A DNA stretch of 64,000 nt from Betaproteobacteria bacterium (GTDB lineage Bacteria; Pseudomonadota; Gammaproteobacteria; Burkholderiales; JAHFQX01): the NCBI GenBank assembly GCA_023259135.1, contig JAHFQX010000001.1:1-64000 (forward strand). The letters are read 5' to 3'. Below, piece after piece: positions 8,798-19,744 of this stretch. Within the stretch, counting starts at the first letter, position 1. Each line of letters begins with the position of its first letter. The position numbers and the translations under genes are program-made. The notes under the pieces were generated by a model that saw only the letters and a list, made by a program, of their open reading frames with translations, made no database searches and was not told the DNA's origin.

Positions 8798-10261
8798 ATG
8801 ACGAAGCGGCGGCGCGGCGGCTCTTCGATTCCGCCCAGGGCCGGTTTTGCCGCGGCTTGCTGCGCCGTGTTGCTGGGCGCGGCTTGCGCCGCCTTCGGGG
8901 CCGACCCCTCCCGCTTGCCGGCCCCCTTGAGCAATTGGCTGGCCCAGGCCGGCATCCCCGAAACCGGCATCGGCCTGGTGGTCCAGGAAGTCGGCGCAAC
9001 CCAGCCCGTTTTGACTCTGGAGCCCGACCGCCCCATGCGGACCGCCTCGGTGATGAAGCTCGTCACCACGCTGGCCGCCCTGGAAACCCTGGGGCCGGCC
9101 GCCACCTGGCGCACCGAGGTCTACGCCGCCGGGCCGCTCAGCGGAGATGTCCTGGAAGGCGACCTGCTGATCAAGGGCTCCGGCGATCCCCAGCTCACCC
9201 AGGAGCGCCTCTGGATGCTGCTGCGAGAGCTGCGCCAGCGGGGCATCCGGGAAATCCGCGGCGACTTGGTGCTGGACGGCGCTGTCCTGGCCCCCGCCGC
9301 GGACGATCCCGGGCGCTTCGACGGACGCGGCGAGCGGCCCTACAACGCGCTCCCGGACGGCCTGCTGATGAACTACCAGGCAGTGGCGCTGAGATTCGTT
9401 CCGGGAATGAACGGCGCGGTGGGCGTACTGCTGGAGCCGGCGTTGTCCCAACTGCAACTGATCAATCGGCTGACCCTGGACGACGGGCCCTGCGGCGATT
9501 GGCAAAGCCGGCTGGGCTTGAAGGTGCTGGACCGGGGCGAACGGGCCGTGATTCTGATGAGCGGGGCTTTTTCTTCCCAGTGCGGGGAAAAGACCGATCA
9601 ATTGCGGGTGCTGAATTCGCCGGCCTATGACTACGGCCTGTTCCGCCTGTTGTGGGAAGAATTGGGCGGCGTCTTGACCGGCGGAGTGCGGACGGCGGGC
9701 GCGGCCCCGGCCGTCCGGCTGCTGGCCGCCGCCGAGTCTCCGCCGCTGGCGGAACTGGTGCGGGCCATCAACAAGAACAGCAACAACGTGATGGCCCGGC
9801 AGATTTTTCTGGGCCTCGGAGCCCGCGTTCTGGGCGCCCCCGGCACTCCGGAAAAAGGCGCGGCGGCGGTGCGCCAATGGCTGGCGGGCAAGGGGCTGGA
9901 TTTTCCCGAGCTGGTGATGGAGAACGGCGCGGGCTTGTCCCGCAGCGAAAGCATCAGCCCGCGCCATCTGGCGGATTTGCTGCTGGCCGCCCATGCCGGG
10001 CCGCTGATGCCGGAATTCATCGCCTCCTTGCCCCTGGCGGCGGTGGACGGCACCATGAAGCGCCGCTTGAACGGCAGCCCCGCCTCCGGCCGGGCTTACA
10101 TCAAGACCGGCTATCTCGCCGGAGTGCGGGCCATGGCCGGCTATGTGCTGGATCGGCGGGGGCGCTGGATCGCCGTGGTGTGTTTCATCAACCATCCCCA
10201 GGCGGTAGCGGGACGGGCTTTCCTGGATGGGCTATTGGAATGGGCCTACGGTCTTCAATAG
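8798..10261 (+). CDS. dacB: D-alanyl-D-alanine carboxypeptidase/endopeptidase, PBP4 type
   Basis: ASVMKL (SxxK), KNSNNVMARQ (SxN), KTGYLAG (KTG). Confidence 0.92.
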   Translation: MTKRRRGGSSIPPRAGFAAACCAVLLGAACAAFGADPSRLPAPLSNWLAQAGIPETGIGLVVQEVGATQPVLTLEPDRPMRTASVMKLVTTLAALETLGPAATWRTEVYAAGPLSGDVLEGDLLIKGSGDPQLTQERLWMLLRELRQRGIREIRGDLVLDGAVLAPAADDPGRFDGRGERPYNALPDGLLMNYQAVALRFVPGMNGAVGVLLEPALSQLQLINRLTLDDGPCGDWQSRLGLKVLDRGERAVILMSGAFSSQCGEKTDQLRVLNSPAYDYGLFRLLWEELGGVLTGGVRTAGAAPAVRLLAAAESPPLAELVRAINKNSNNVMARQIFLGLGARVLGAPGTPEKGAAAVRQWLAGKGLDFPELVMENGAGLSRSESISPRHLADLLLAAHAGPLMPEFIASLPLAAVDGTMKRRLNGSPASGRAYIKTGYLAGVRAMAGYVLDRRGRWIAVVCFINHPQAVAGRAFLDGLLEWAYGLQ

Positions 10262-12837
10262 GTCGGGTTTCTTGCCTGACGGGAGGCAGAGAAATGTTGC
10301 CGGTAAAACCAGCGCTTCACTCCCTCCAAAGCCGCCAGATAGATCACCACCATGCCCCCCAGGGCTGCCAGCAGGCCCAGGGGCGGGGACGTGAAGCCGA
10401 AATAGTGGGCTAGCGGGGTGAAGGGCAGCGCCACGGTGCCGGCCACCACCAGCAGGGAAGTCGCGGCGAGGCGGGGGTGGGGCCGGCTGACGAAGGGATT
10501 GAGGCGGGTCCGGATGATGAAAATGGCCAGCACTTGGGTGGCCAGAGACTCCATGAACCAGCCGGTCTGGAACAGGGATTGGCCGGCGTGGAATACGCCC
10601 AGCAGCACATAGAAAGTCAGAAAATCGAATAGCGAGCTGACCGGGCCCACCACCAGCATGAAGTTCCGGATGAACGTCATGTCCCACTGGCGCGGCTCGC
10701 GCAGATATTCCTCGTCCACCGCGTCCAGCGGGATGGGCACCTCCGAGGTATCGTAGAGGAAGTTGTTAAGCAGGATCTGGGTCGGCAGCATGGGCAGGAA
10801 GGGCAGGAACAGCGAGGCCCCCGCCATGCTGAACATGTTTCCGAAATTGGAGCTGGTGGTCATCATGATGTATTTCATGATGTTGCCGAAGGTGCGGCGT
10901 CCTTCCAGCACGCCGTCGTGCAGCACGCCCAAGTCCTGCTTGAGCAGAATCATGTCCGCCGCTTCCTTGGCGACATCCACCGCGCTGTCCACCGAGATGC
11001 CCACGTCGGCGGCATGGATGGCCGGAGCATCGTTGATGCCGTCGCCGAGAAAACCCACCGCGTGGCCGCGCTGTTTGAGGGCGAGGATGATGCGAGATTT
11101 CTGGGCGGGGGACACGCGGCAGAACAGGTTGGCTTTTTCCGCTTGGGCCTGCAAGGCGGAGTCGTCCAGTCGGGCAATATCGGCTCCGGTGAGGACGCCC
11201 TGGATCGGCAGGCCCAAGGTGGCGCACACATGCCGCGTGACGAATTCGCTGTCGCCGGTCACCACCTTGACGGTGACATGGCTCCGCCGCAACTCGGCAA
11301 GGGCCTGGGCGGCACTGGCCTTCGGCGGGTCGAGGAACGCCGCGAAGCCGGCCAGCACCAGCTCCGTTTCGTCGTCTACCACGGCGTGGGGATGTTCCTG
11401 GCCCACTTCCCGCCAAGCGATACCCAGCACCCGAAAGCCTTCCGTCCCCAGGGCATCGAAGCGCGCGGTGATGGTCTGCCGCATCCCCTCATCCAGCGGG
11501 CGGGGTTCCTGGGCCCCGTCCGCCTCGTAATGGGTGGAAAGCCGCAGGATGTCCTCGGGAGCGCCCTTCACCAGCAGCAGCCTTTGCTTGCCATCGTCCA
11601 CCAGCACGGAGACCCGTCGCCGCTCGAAACCGAAGGGCACTTCGTCGATCTTTTGCCAGCCGGCCACGTCGATTTCCCGGTGGGCCAGGATGGCTTCGTC
11701 CAAAGGGCTCTTCAGCCCGGTCTCAAAAAAACTGTTGAAGTAGGCCAACCGCAACACCCGCTCACTGGGCCGTCCCAGCGCATCCACGTGCCGCTCGAGA
11801 CGGATCTTGGCTTCCGTCAGGGTACCGGTCTTGTCGGTGCATAGTATGTCCATGCTGCCCAGGTCGTGAACCGCGGCCAGGCGCTTCACCAGCACATCCC
11901 GGCCGGCCATGCGCAGCGCTCCCCGCGACAGGGTCACCGACAGGATCATGGGCAACAGTTCCGGGGTCAGTCCCACCGCCAGGGCCACGGCGAACAGGAA
12001 GGTTTCGAGCCAGGGACGGTGGAAGAAGGTGTTGACCAGCAAGACGAACAGGGTCAGCAGCAAAGTCAGGCGCAGGATGAACAAGCCGAACTGCCGAGTG
12101 CCCTGCTCGAACGCGGTGGCCGCCGACGGCTTGGCAAGGCTTCCGGCGATGGCCCCCAACTGCGCCCGCGGACCGGTGTTGCAGACCAGCGTCCGGGCCG
12201 AACCGCTGATGATCGAAGTGCCCATGAACACGGCGTTTTCGGCACTTTCCGGGCCAACGGAAGCGGCCGCCGAGTCCGCGGGCCGCTTCTCTGCGGGATA
12301 GGGTTCCCCCGTCAACAGAGCTTGGTTGACGAAGCAATCCTGCGCCTCCAGCACGCGGCCATCGGCGGGAACCAGATCGCCGGCGGAAAGCAGCACCACA
12401 TCGCCGGGCACCAGTTCCGCGGCAGGCAGATCCTGGGCCACGCCATCCCGCAGCACCCGGGCCCGTAGCGCCACCGATTGGCGCAGCCGCTCCGCGGCTT
12501 GGCCGGCCCGGTGTTCCTGGACGAAATCCAGGGTCACGCTGCCCAGCACGATGAGGGAGATGATGATGAAGCTGGCTTGCTCGCCGGTGAAGGCGGACAC
12601 CGCGCTGGCGGCCAGCAGCAAGAGCACCAGCGGATTGCGGAAGCGGGACAGGAATTCCAGGATCAGCCCGCGCTGCCGGAAGCCGGCCACCACGTTGGCC
12701 CCATAGCGGGTGAGCCGGCGAGCCGCTTCGGCGCTGTCCAGGCCCTGCGGGCCGGCGCCGAGATTTTGCCGAAGGTCTTTAAGGGGGATTTGCCAAAACG
12801 GCGGATTCGGCTGAGACCCTTCGGCAGACATCGGCAA
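10255..12837 (-). CDS. mgtA: Magnesium-translocating P-type ATPase
   Basis: DKTGTLT phosphorylation site, VVTGDSEFV, GFLGDGINDAPAIHAADVGISVDSAVDVAKEAADMILL; MgtA-like C-terminus. Confidence 0.9.
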   Translation of the reverse strand: MPMSAEGSQPNPPFWQIPLKDLRQNLGAGPQGLDSAEAARRLTRYGANVVAGFRQRGLILEFLSRFRNPLVLLLLAASAVSAFTGEQASFIIISLIVLGSVTLDFVQEHRAGQAAERLRQSVALRARVLRDGVAQDLPAAELVPGDVVLLSAGDLVPADGRVLEAQDCFVNQALLTGEPYPAEKRPADSAAASVGPESAENAVFMGTSIISGSARTLVCNTGPRAQLGAIAGSLAKPSAATAFEQGTRQFGLFILRLTLLLTLFVLLVNTFFHRPWLETFLFAVALAVGLTPELLPMILSVTLSRGALRMAGRDVLVKRLAAVHDLGSMDILCTDKTGTLTEAKIRLERHVDALGRPSERVLRLAYFNSFFETGLKSPLDEAILAHREIDVAGWQKIDEVPFGFERRRVSVLVDDGKQRLLLVKGAPEDILRLSTHYEADGAQEPRPLDEGMRQTITARFDALGTEGFRVLGIAWREVGQEHPHAVVDDETELVLAGFAAFLDPPKASAAQALAELRRSHVTVKVVTGDSEFVTRHVCATLGLPIQGVLTGADIARLDDSALQAQAEKANLFCRVSPAQKSRIILALKQRGHAVGFLGDGINDAPAIHAADVGISVDSAVDVAKEAADMILLKQDLGVLHDGVLEGRRTFGNIMKYIMMTTSSNFGNMFSMAGASLFLPFLPMLPTQILLNNFLYDTSEVPIPLDAVDEEYLREPRQWDMTFIRNFMLVVGPVSSLFDFLTFYVLLGVFHAGQSLFQTGWFMESLATQVLAIFIIRTRLNPFVSRPHPRLAATSLLVVAGTVALPFTPLAHYFGFTSPPLGLLAALGGMVVIYLAALEGVKRWFYRQHFSASRQARNPTY

Positions 12838-12861
12838 TGTCCTTTGTTTAGCGCTACGGTT

Positions 12862-14325
12862 TCACAAGCCCAACTCCGGCCACAGCTCGTCCACCCGCTT
12901 TTTGACCTGGGGGTCCATGGCGATGGGCTTGCCCCAGGCCCGGCTGGTTTCTCCCGGCCATTTGTGGGTGGCGTCGATGCCCATCTTGCCGCCCAGGCCC
13001 GACACCGGGCTGGCGAAATCCAAGTAGTCGATGGGAGTGTGATCCACCAGCAGCGTGTCCCGCACCGGGTCCACCCGGGTGCTCACCGCCCACACCACTT
13101 CTTTCCAATTGCGGATGTCCACGTCGTCATCCACCACGATGATGAATTTGGTGTAGAGGAATTGCCGCAGGAAGCCCCACACGCCGAACATGGCCCGCTT
13201 GGCGTGGCCCGGATATTGTTTTTTCAGGCGCACCAGCGCCACCCGGTAGGAGCAGCCTTCCGGCGGCAGATAGAAATCGGTGATCTCGGGAAACTGCCGT
13301 TGCAGCAGCGGCACGAACACTTCGTTGAGCGCCTCCCCCAGCACCGCCGGCTCGTCGGGAGGCTTGCCGGTGTAGGTGCTGTGGTAGATGGGATCGGAGC
13401 GCCGGGTCAGATGGGTCACGGTGAAGACCGGGAAGCGCTCCTGCTCGTTGTAATAGCCGGTGTGGTCGCCGAAGGGGCCTTCCAGCGCGGTGTCGTCGGG
13501 GTGGATCACGCCTTCGAGGACGATCTCCGCTGCTGCCGGAACCCGTAAATCGCTGCTCACGCATTTCACGACCTCGGTGCGGCTGCCCCGCAACAACCCG
13601 GCGAACGAATATTCCCCCAGGGTATCGGGCACCGGCGTCACCGCCGCCAGGATGGTGGCGGGATCGGCACCCAGCGCCACCGCCACGGGGAACGGCTGGC
13701 CGGGATGGGCCTGGGCATGCTCGCGGAAATCCAAGGCCCCGCCCCGCTGGGGCAGCCAGCGCATGATCACCCGGTTGGGGCCGACCACCTGCTGGCGGTA
13801 GATGCCCAGATTCTGCCGGGCCTTGTGGGGGCCGCGAGTCACCACCAGTCCCCAGGTGATGAGGGGGGCGGCGTCCTCCGGCCAGCAGGTCTGGATGGGC
13901 AAGGCGCCCAAGTCCACCGCGCCGCCTTCCAAGACGACTTCCTGGCAAGGGGCGCGGGATAGTTCTTTGGGCGCCATGTGCAAGGCTTGCTTGAGCAGCG
14001 GCAGTTTGCCCAGGGCGTCCTTCCATCCCGTCGGCGGCTCGGGTTCTCGCAGCGCCGCCAACAGCCGCCCCACTTCCCGCAGCGCCGCCACTGACTCCTG
14101 GCCCATGCCCAACGCCACCCGCTGCGGCGTGCCGAACAGATTGCCCAGCACCGGGATGGTGTGCCCCTTGGGATTGCGGAACAGCAGCGCCGGCCCCCGG
14201 GCCTTCAGCACCCGGTCGCAGATTTCGGTCATCTCCAGCCTGGGGTCCACCGGGGCGTCGATGGATTTGAGTTCACCGCGCTCTTCCAAGAGTTTCAGGA
14301 AATCCCGCAAATCGCGATAAGCCAT
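12862..14325 (-). CDS. ubiD: UbiD-family 4-hydroxy-3-polyprenylbenzoate decarboxylase
   Basis: [64 protein letters not shown]. Confidence 0.95.
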   Translation of the reverse strand: MAYRDLRDFLKLLEERGELKSIDAPVDPRLEMTEICDRVLKARGPALLFRNPKGHTIPVLGNLFGTPQRVALGMGQESVAALREVGRLLAALREPEPPTGWKDALGKLPLLKQALHMAPKELSRAPCQEVVLEGGAVDLGALPIQTCWPEDAAPLITWGLVVTRGPHKARQNLGIYRQQVVGPNRVIMRWLPQRGGALDFREHAQAHPGQPFPVAVALGADPATILAAVTPVPDTLGEYSFAGLLRGSRTEVVKCVSSDLRVPAAAEIVLEGVIHPDDTALEGPFGDHTGYYNEQERFPVFTVTHLTRRSDPIYHSTYTGKPPDEPAVLGEALNEVFVPLLQRQFPEITDFYLPPEGCSYRVALVRLKKQYPGHAKRAMFGVWGFLRQFLYTKFIIVVDDDVDIRNWKEVVWAVSTRVDPVRDTLLVDHTPIDYLDFASPVSGLGGKMGIDATHKWPGETSRAWGKPIAMDPQVKKRVDELWPELGL

Positions 14326-14342
14326 GAGCAATTCCTTGTTGG

Positions 14343-15200
14343 TCAGGGAAGAAGGACGTAGTCCGCGGCGATACCGGCGAATACCGCCGCTCCCACCCAG
14401 TTGTTGTGGAGAAACGCCTTGAAGCAGCGGGCCGGGTCGCGCTCCTTGATCATCCGGTACTCGTAAGCCGCGAGGCCGGCGGCGGTCAACAGGCCGGCGA
14501 AGAACCCAACACCGCGTCCCCAGTGCCACCCCAGCCCGCCGACGATGGCGAGAAAGACGGCCTGGCAGAGCATCACTGCCGCCACCTCGTGGCGCCCGAA
14601 AGTGATGGCAGAAGTCTTTATGCCGATCTTCAGATCGTCCTTGCGATCCACCATGGCGTAAGCGGTGTCGTAGGCCACGGCCCAGAACACGTTGGCGGCG
14701 AGCAGCAGCCACGCCTGCCACGGCACCCCGCCGGTGACCGCGGCGAAGGCCATGGGGATGCCGAAGCCGAAGGCGATGCCCAGATAAGCCTGGGGAATGG
14801 CCAGGAAGCGCTTGGTGTAAGGGTAGCTGACGGCCAGCGCCAGGGCCGCCAGCGACAGCAGCACCGTCAAGGCATTGAGCGCCAGCACCAGCAGGAAAGC
14901 CGCCAGGCTCAAGCCCGCTGCCAGCCCCAGGGCCTCCTTGGCGCCGATGCGGCCGGCCGCCAGGGGGCGGTCCTTGGTGCGTTCCACGCGGGGATCGAAA
15001 TCCCGATCGGCGTAATCGTTGATGACGCAACCGGCGGAGCGCATCAGCACCGTCCCCAGCACGAAAATCCAGAGGATTTTCCAGTCCGGCCGGCCGCGGG
15101 CAGCGAACCACAGCGCCCACAGCGTGGGCCATAGCAGCAGCAGAATGCCGATGGGCTTATCGAGCCGCATCAGCTTCTCGTAAAGAGTGAACCGTTCCAT
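14343..15200 (-). CDS. ubiA: 4-hydroxybenzoate polyprenyltransferase
   Basis: [45 protein letters not shown]. Confidence 0.95.
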   Translation of the reverse strand: MERFTLYEKLMRLDKPIGILLLLWPTLWALWFAARGRPDWKILWIFVLGTVLMRSAGCVINDYADRDFDPRVERTKDRPLAAGRIGAKEALGLAAGLSLAAFLLVLALNALTVLLSLAALALAVSYPYTKRFLAIPQAYLGIAFGFGIPMAFAAVTGGVPWQAWLLLAANVFWAVAYDTAYAMVDRKDDLKIGIKTSAITFGRHEVAAVMLCQAVFLAIVGGLGWHWGRGVGFFAGLLTAAGLAAYEYRMIKERDPARCFKAFLHNNWVGAAVFAGIAADYVLLP

Positions 15201-15205
15201 GAGCT

Positions 15206-15739
15206 TCACGGCGTCAACTCCAGCACCGCGGGCAAAAACACCTCGGTGAGCAGCAACGGGGTGCCGGCCGATACGAACAGGGAGCGCCGCGCCCATAGCC
15301 GGCTCGGCCCCGGAGCGGCGCCCCACGCCTTGCGATACAGCGGCTGGCCGGGACATAGCCCGATGATGCCGACGAGCCGTCGGGCGATTCCCGGCCGTTG
15401 GAACAGCTCTTCTCCCAAGGGCCGCTGTCCCAGGGTTTGCAAAAAGCGCCAAGGCCCACGCAAGCCGGTCGCCGGAAAAACGCTGCGGGCGAACACCACC
15501 GGCGCGGCATCGCAGCACAGGAAGACTTCCCGGGCGAGCCCGCGCCGCCGGGCGGGAAGCTTGATCCAGGCGGCTTCGTCGGGGGCGATGGGCGCCAGGC
15601 CCTGGGCCACCAGGGTCACCTTGAAATCCTGGCAACGTTGCCGCAGGCGCTGGGTGAGGGACCCCGCCAGCAGCCAATCCCGATAAAGAGCGGCCTCGGC
15701 CCGGACCTGGAGTTTACGGCGGCGCAAGTCCGAGCTCAT
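15206..15739 (-). CDS. ubiC: Chorismate lyase
   Basis: Position next to ubiA and UbiC-like FARSVFP...[26 protein letters not shown]. Confidence 0.88.
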   Translation of the reverse strand: MSSDLRRRKLQVRAEAALYRDWLLAGSLTQRLRQRCQDFKVTLVAQGLAPIAPDEAAWIKLPARRRGLAREVFLCCDAAPVVFARSVFPATGLRGPWRFLQTLGQRPLGEELFQRPGIARRLVGIIGLCPGQPLYRKAWGAAPGPSRLWARRSLFVSAGTPLLLTEVFLPAVLELTP

Positions 15740-17796
15740 GCCTTGAGGACCTCCTGCCAATCGGCGAGCCAGCGGGCCAGATGCCGCTGGGCGGCTTCGG
15801 GATAAGCATCCAACAGAGTTTCCGCCAGGTCGCGAGCGCTTTCCAGCAGCTCGACGTCGGCGGCGATGTCGGCGAAGCGCAGCAGCGGCTGGCCGCTTTG
15901 CCGGGCGCCCAGCAACTCGCCGGGGCCCCGCAGCCGCAAATCGTGGCGGGCGATTTCGAAGCCGTCGGCATGCTCGAAAATAATTTTCAGCCGCTGCCGG
16001 GCGGTCTCTCCCAAAGGGGTTTCGTAAAGCAGCAAACAGGTGCTGGAGGCCGCTCCCCGCCCCACCCGGCCCCGCAACTGGTGTAGTTGGGACAAACCCA
16101 GCCGCTCGGCGTGCTCGATCACCATGAGGGTGGCGTTGGGCGCGTCCACCCCCACTTCGATGACCGTGGTGGCCACCAGCAGATCAATCTCCCCGGCTTG
16201 AAAGCGGGCCATCACGGCGGCTTTTTCCTCGGCGGGGAGGCGGCCGTGGATCAGGCCCACCGTCAGTTGCGGCAGGCTGGCGGTCAGCTCTGCGTGGGTT
16301 TGCAACGCCGCCTTGAGCTGCAAGGCTTCCGATTCTTCCACCAGAGGGCACACCCAATAGGCTTGATGCCCGGCCAGGCAGATCTCCTTGACCCGGTGCA
16401 CCACTTCAGGCCGCCGGGTCGCCGAGATCAGCTTGGTGGCGACGGGGGTGCGACCCGGCGGCAGGGCATCGATCACCGACACGTCCAGATCGGCGTAATA
16501 GCTCATGGCCAAGGTGCGAGGAATCGGGGTGGCGCTCATCATCAATTGGTGCGGCTGCCCCTCCGCGGCATCGGCTTTTTCCCGCAGCGCGAGGCGCTGG
16601 CGCACCCCGAAACGATGCTGCTCGTCGATGATGGCCAGCCCCAGTTTCGCGAACCGCACCCGCTCCTGGAACAGCGCATGGGTTCCCACCGCCAGGGGCA
16701 GGGTTCCGTCGCCGATTTGTTGCAGGGTCTCGCGCTGGGCCTGGGCCTTGCCGCCGCCGGACAGCCAGGCCACCGGAATTCCCAACGGAGCGAGCCATGC
16801 GGAAAATTTGCGGAAGTGCTGTTCCGCCAAGATATCCGTCGGCGCCATCACCGCCACCTGGAAGCCGTTGCCGATGGCCTGCAAGGCCGCCGCCGCGGAC
16901 ACCACGGTTTTGCCGCTGCCCACGTCGCCTTGCAGCAAGCGGTGCATCGGCGCCGGCTGGGCCAGATCACGGCTGATGGTTTCCATGGCCCGGCGCTGGG
17001 GGGGGGTCAGGGAAAACGGCAGGCCTTCCACGAAAGCGCCCAGCAAGGCGGCGGGCGGCGGCAGGGCCGGAGCCCGTTCCTTGCTTTTATTGCGACGCGC
17101 CCGCCGCAGCGAAAGCTGCTGGGCCAACAGCTCGTCGAACTTAATGCGCCGCCAGGCCGGATGATTGCGGGCTTCCAGCGCCGCCAGCGGAGCGTCGGCG
17201 GGCGGCGCGTGAAGATAACGAATGCTTTCCTCGAAGCCTGGCAGCCCGAGGGCTCGCAACACCGCCTCGGGCAGGGTCTCGGTCAAATCGGCGTCCCGCA
17301 GGGCGTCCCGAATCCGTTTTCGCAGAGCGTTTTGGGATACCCCGGCGGTGGCGGGATAAACCGGGGTCAGGGTGGTGGGCAGGGGCAACGGCCCTTTCAC
17401 CAGCCGATAGCGGGGATGCACCATTTCCGGAAAAAACCCGTCCCGGATTTCGCCGAACAAGCGCACCCGGTTGCCGACGGCCAAGGCGGCGGTCTGGGAA
17501 GCGTAAAAATGGAAAAAGCGCACCAGCAACTGGCCGCTGGCGTCCCGCAGCCGGCACAGCAAGGCCCGGCGGGGGCGCGGCGACACTTCCGCCGCCACGA
17601 TCTCCCCTTCCACCGCCACCGGCCGGCCACGGGGCGCTTCGCGGATCGAATGGACACGGGTCTCGTCCTCGTAGCGCAGCGGCAAGTGCAGCGCGCCATC
17701 GAAAGGCCGCGCAATCCCAAGCTTGGCAAGCGGGTCCTGAGCGGCGGATTTTCCGGCGGCGCGGCGCGGGACGGCGGGGCTCCTGGCAACGCCCAT
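15736..17796 (-). CDS. recG: ATP-dependent DNA helicase RecG
   Basis: RLLQGDVGSGKTVVSA, IDEQHRFGVRQR, MSATPIPRTLAMSYYADLDVSVID, QLRGRVGRG. Confidence 0.96.
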   Translation of the reverse strand: MGVARSPAVPRRAAGKSAAQDPLAKLGIARPFDGALHLPLRYEDETRVHSIREAPRGRPVAVEGEIVAAEVSPRPRRALLCRLRDASGQLLVRFFHFYASQTAALAVGNRVRLFGEIRDGFFPEMVHPRYRLVKGPLPLPTTLTPVYPATAGVSQNALRKRIRDALRDADLTETLPEAVLRALGLPGFEESIRYLHAPPADAPLAALEARNHPAWRRIKFDELLAQQLSLRRARRNKSKERAPALPPPAALLGAFVEGLPFSLTPPQRRAMETISRDLAQPAPMHRLLQGDVGSGKTVVSAAAALQAIGNGFQVAVMAPTDILAEQHFRKFSAWLAPLGIPVAWLSGGGKAQAQRETLQQIGDGTLPLAVGTHALFQERVRFAKLGLAIIDEQHRFGVRQRLALREKADAAEGQPHQLMMSATPIPRTLAMSYYADLDVSVIDALPPGRTPVATKLISATRRPEVVHRVKEICLAGHQAYWVCPLVEESEALQLKAALQTHAELTASLPQLTVGLIHGRLPAEEKAAVMARFQAGEIDLLVATTVIEVGVDAPNATLMVIEHAERLGLSQLHQLRGRVGRGAASSTCLLLYETPLGETARQRLKIIFEHADGFEIARHDLRLRGPGELLGARQSGQPLLRFADIAADVELLESARDLAETLLDAYPEAAQRHLARWLADWQEVLKA

Positions 17797-17804
17797 GGAG
17801 CAGG

Positions 17805-18188
17805 TTACCGAGGAATGACCAGAATGCCGTCCACTTCCACCAGGGCCCCGCGGGGCAAAGCGGCGACCCCCACCGCGGCCCGCGTCGGGTAGGGCGGATG
17901 AAACAGTTCCATCATGATTTCGTTGAGCCGGGAGAAGTGCCCAAGATCAGTCAGAAACACCGTCAGCTTCACCAGATCGTCCAAGGTGCAGCCCACGGCA
18001 ACGGCCATGGCCGCCAGGTTGGCGAACACCTGCCGAACCTGGGCCTCGAAACCGTCCACCAGGGTCATGGACACCGGATCGAGACCGATCTGTCCGGAAA
18101 GGTAAACCGTGTTGTCCACCCGCACGGCTTGAGAATAGGCGCCGATGGCGGCGGGGGCATGGGAAGTGTGAAGGATCTGTTTAGCCAT
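17805..18188 (-). CDS. RidA/YjgF family reactive intermediate deaminase
   Basis: IGAYSQAVRVDNTVYLSGQIGLDP...RAAVGVAALPRGALVEVDGI. Confidence 0.92.
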   Translation of the reverse strand: MAKQILHTSHAPAAIGAYSQAVRVDNTVYLSGQIGLDPVSMTLVDGFEAQVRQVFANLAAMAVAVGCTLDDLVKLTVFLTDLGHFSRLNEIMMELFHPPYPTRAAVGVAALPRGALVEVDGILVIPR

Positions 18189-18240
18189 GGGTTCCGGGAG
18201 TCCGTGGGGGCCTGCAACCGCAGGAGTCTATAATCTTACA

Positions 18241-18594
18241 ATGACCGCGACTCCCATCGCCAATCTGGAAGCCCTGCTGGCCAAGGGCAAGGATAGCCCC
18301 TTGCTGCGCTTTGGCCTCGGCGGCGCATACCTGAACGCCGCAGACCCCCAGCGGGCCGCCCAGCACCTGGCCGAAGCGGTGCGCCTCGACCCCCGCTACT
18401 CGGCGGCGTGGAAGCTGCTGGGCAAGGCCCTGGCGGAGGCGGGCCGATGGGCCGATGCCTTGGCGGCCTATCGCCAAGGCATCGCCGCCGCCGAACAGCA
18501 CGGCGACAAGCAAGCCGCCAAGGAAATGACGGTATTCGCCCGGCGCATCGAGAAGCAGTTGGGAACGCCATCCGAAAATCCCGGGAGCCCTTAG
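18241..18594 (+). CDS. TPR-repeat protein
   Basis: RFGLGGAYLNAADPQRAAQHLAEAVRLDPRYSAAWKLLGKALAEAGRWADALAAYRQGI. Confidence 0.85.
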   Translation: MTATPIANLEALLAKGKDSPLLRFGLGGAYLNAADPQRAAQHLAEAVRLDPRYSAAWKLLGKALAEAGRWADALAAYRQGIAAAEQHGDKQAAKEMTVFARRIEKQLGTPSENPGSP

Positions 18595-18653
18595 TCCAAG
18601 CGATAAAGCTCACGGGCACGTCCGTGTGGAGTGAAAAGTTAGATCACCGGGAT

Positions 18654-19616
18654 TTATGGTGCCACGCCATCGAAAAACAAGAATATCTCCTCGTTCGCAG
18701 CGATTACGGAGCTATACGGTCCCATGACACGCTCCGGCAAAACCGGCTCCTGGCCAGGCCAAGCATGGCCCGTTCCCGAGAGTTTCCAGAAAATGACCTT
18801 GCCACCATTGCGGCAGTCGTCATATTCAATTTTTTGAGCCGTGAACTTTTTCCCCGAGTGCATTTTTTCAAGAACCGGTTTCGACACCGGCGCGCTTCCG
18901 CAACCGTTGTTTTCGGCCCACCATTTCACGGTATTTTCGATTGGTTCATGATGCGAGCGCTTTCCGGCCAAGGGGCGAAGAGAACTTTCTCCACCTTGAT
19001 ACAGCGCCAATGGATCGTCAATGCTGTGAATCACGAGAACCGACTTGGGTACTGTCCGCCGCGGTGTGTCATAGACCATGCTTCCCGCCACAGCAGCGAT
19101 CGCGGCGATCCGATTCTCAAGCTCAATGGCCACGCGATGCGCCATCATCGCGCCATTGGAATGTCCGGCGGCAAAGACATGCTTCGCATTTATCGGAACC
19201 CGCCTGGCCACGTCGTTGATCACCGCCGATGTGAAGCCCGTGTCATCAATGTGGTGTTCGAGGGCATAACCGCAACACTTGCCCGCGTTCCAAGTCAGTC
19301 CAGTCTGTTTAAGAAAGCCACTGCCGTTGGGATATGCCACAAGATATCCGAAGCGATCCGCCACGCGGTCGATGCCGTAGTGATCCTTCATTCCTGCGGC
19401 GCTCGATCCGCCGCCATGAAACGCGATAAGAAGCGGCAGGGGTCTTCCAGTGGCCGCGTGAGGCGGAACGTGCAGGAGATACGAACGTGTTCGATCCCCG
19501 TGCCGAATCATGAATTCGTAATTTCCCGGAGCAAGGCGCAGAGGCTCGGCAGAGTGAGCCGCGCTGAGAAAAAAGATCGCGCCGAGAAAAACGGCAAGCT
19601 GCTGGAGTCTGATCAC
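18654..19616 (-). CDS. Secreted PHB depolymerase-family esterase (LpqC-like), probable GTG start
   Basis: Signal peptide; LLIAFHGGGSSAAGM; FAAGHSNGAMMAHR lipase box; GTGHAWPG. Confidence 0.82.
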   Translation of the reverse strand: MIRLQQLAVFLGAIFFLSAAHSAEPLRLAPGNYEFMIRHGDRTRSYLLHVPPHAATGRPLPLLIAFHGGGSSAAGMKDHYGIDRVADRFGYLVAYPNGSGFLKQTGLTWNAGKCCGYALEHHIDDTGFTSAVINDVARRVPINAKHVFAAGHSNGAMMAHRVAIELENRIAAIAAVAGSMVYDTPRRTVPKSVLVIHSIDDPLALYQGGESSLRPLAGKRSHHEPIENTVKWWAENNGCGSAPVSKPVLEKMHSGKKFTAQKIEYDDCRNGGKVIFWKLSGTGHAWPGQEPVLPERVMGPYSSVIAANEEIFLFFDGVAP

Positions 19617-19744
19617 TCCAGATATCTTCCGCACATAACATAAACCAGACAGAGTAGGCACAATCTCACGCCTCAATTTCTTTCGTGATCTAACGAATGA
19701 AAGGGACTTCCCCGTCCCGAGCAAGCAGCGGTGAAGCCGCACGG

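Noticed and set aside
7571-10195. 874-aa minus-strand ORF opposite the acyl-CoA dehydrogenase and dacB genes
   Set aside because: High-GC antisense shadow frame; low-complexity H/G/Q-rich product with no family features, opposite two clear genes
16087-17892. 601-aa plus-strand ORF opposite recG
   Set aside because: Antisense shadow ORF; composition typical of reverse frames in GC-rich DNA
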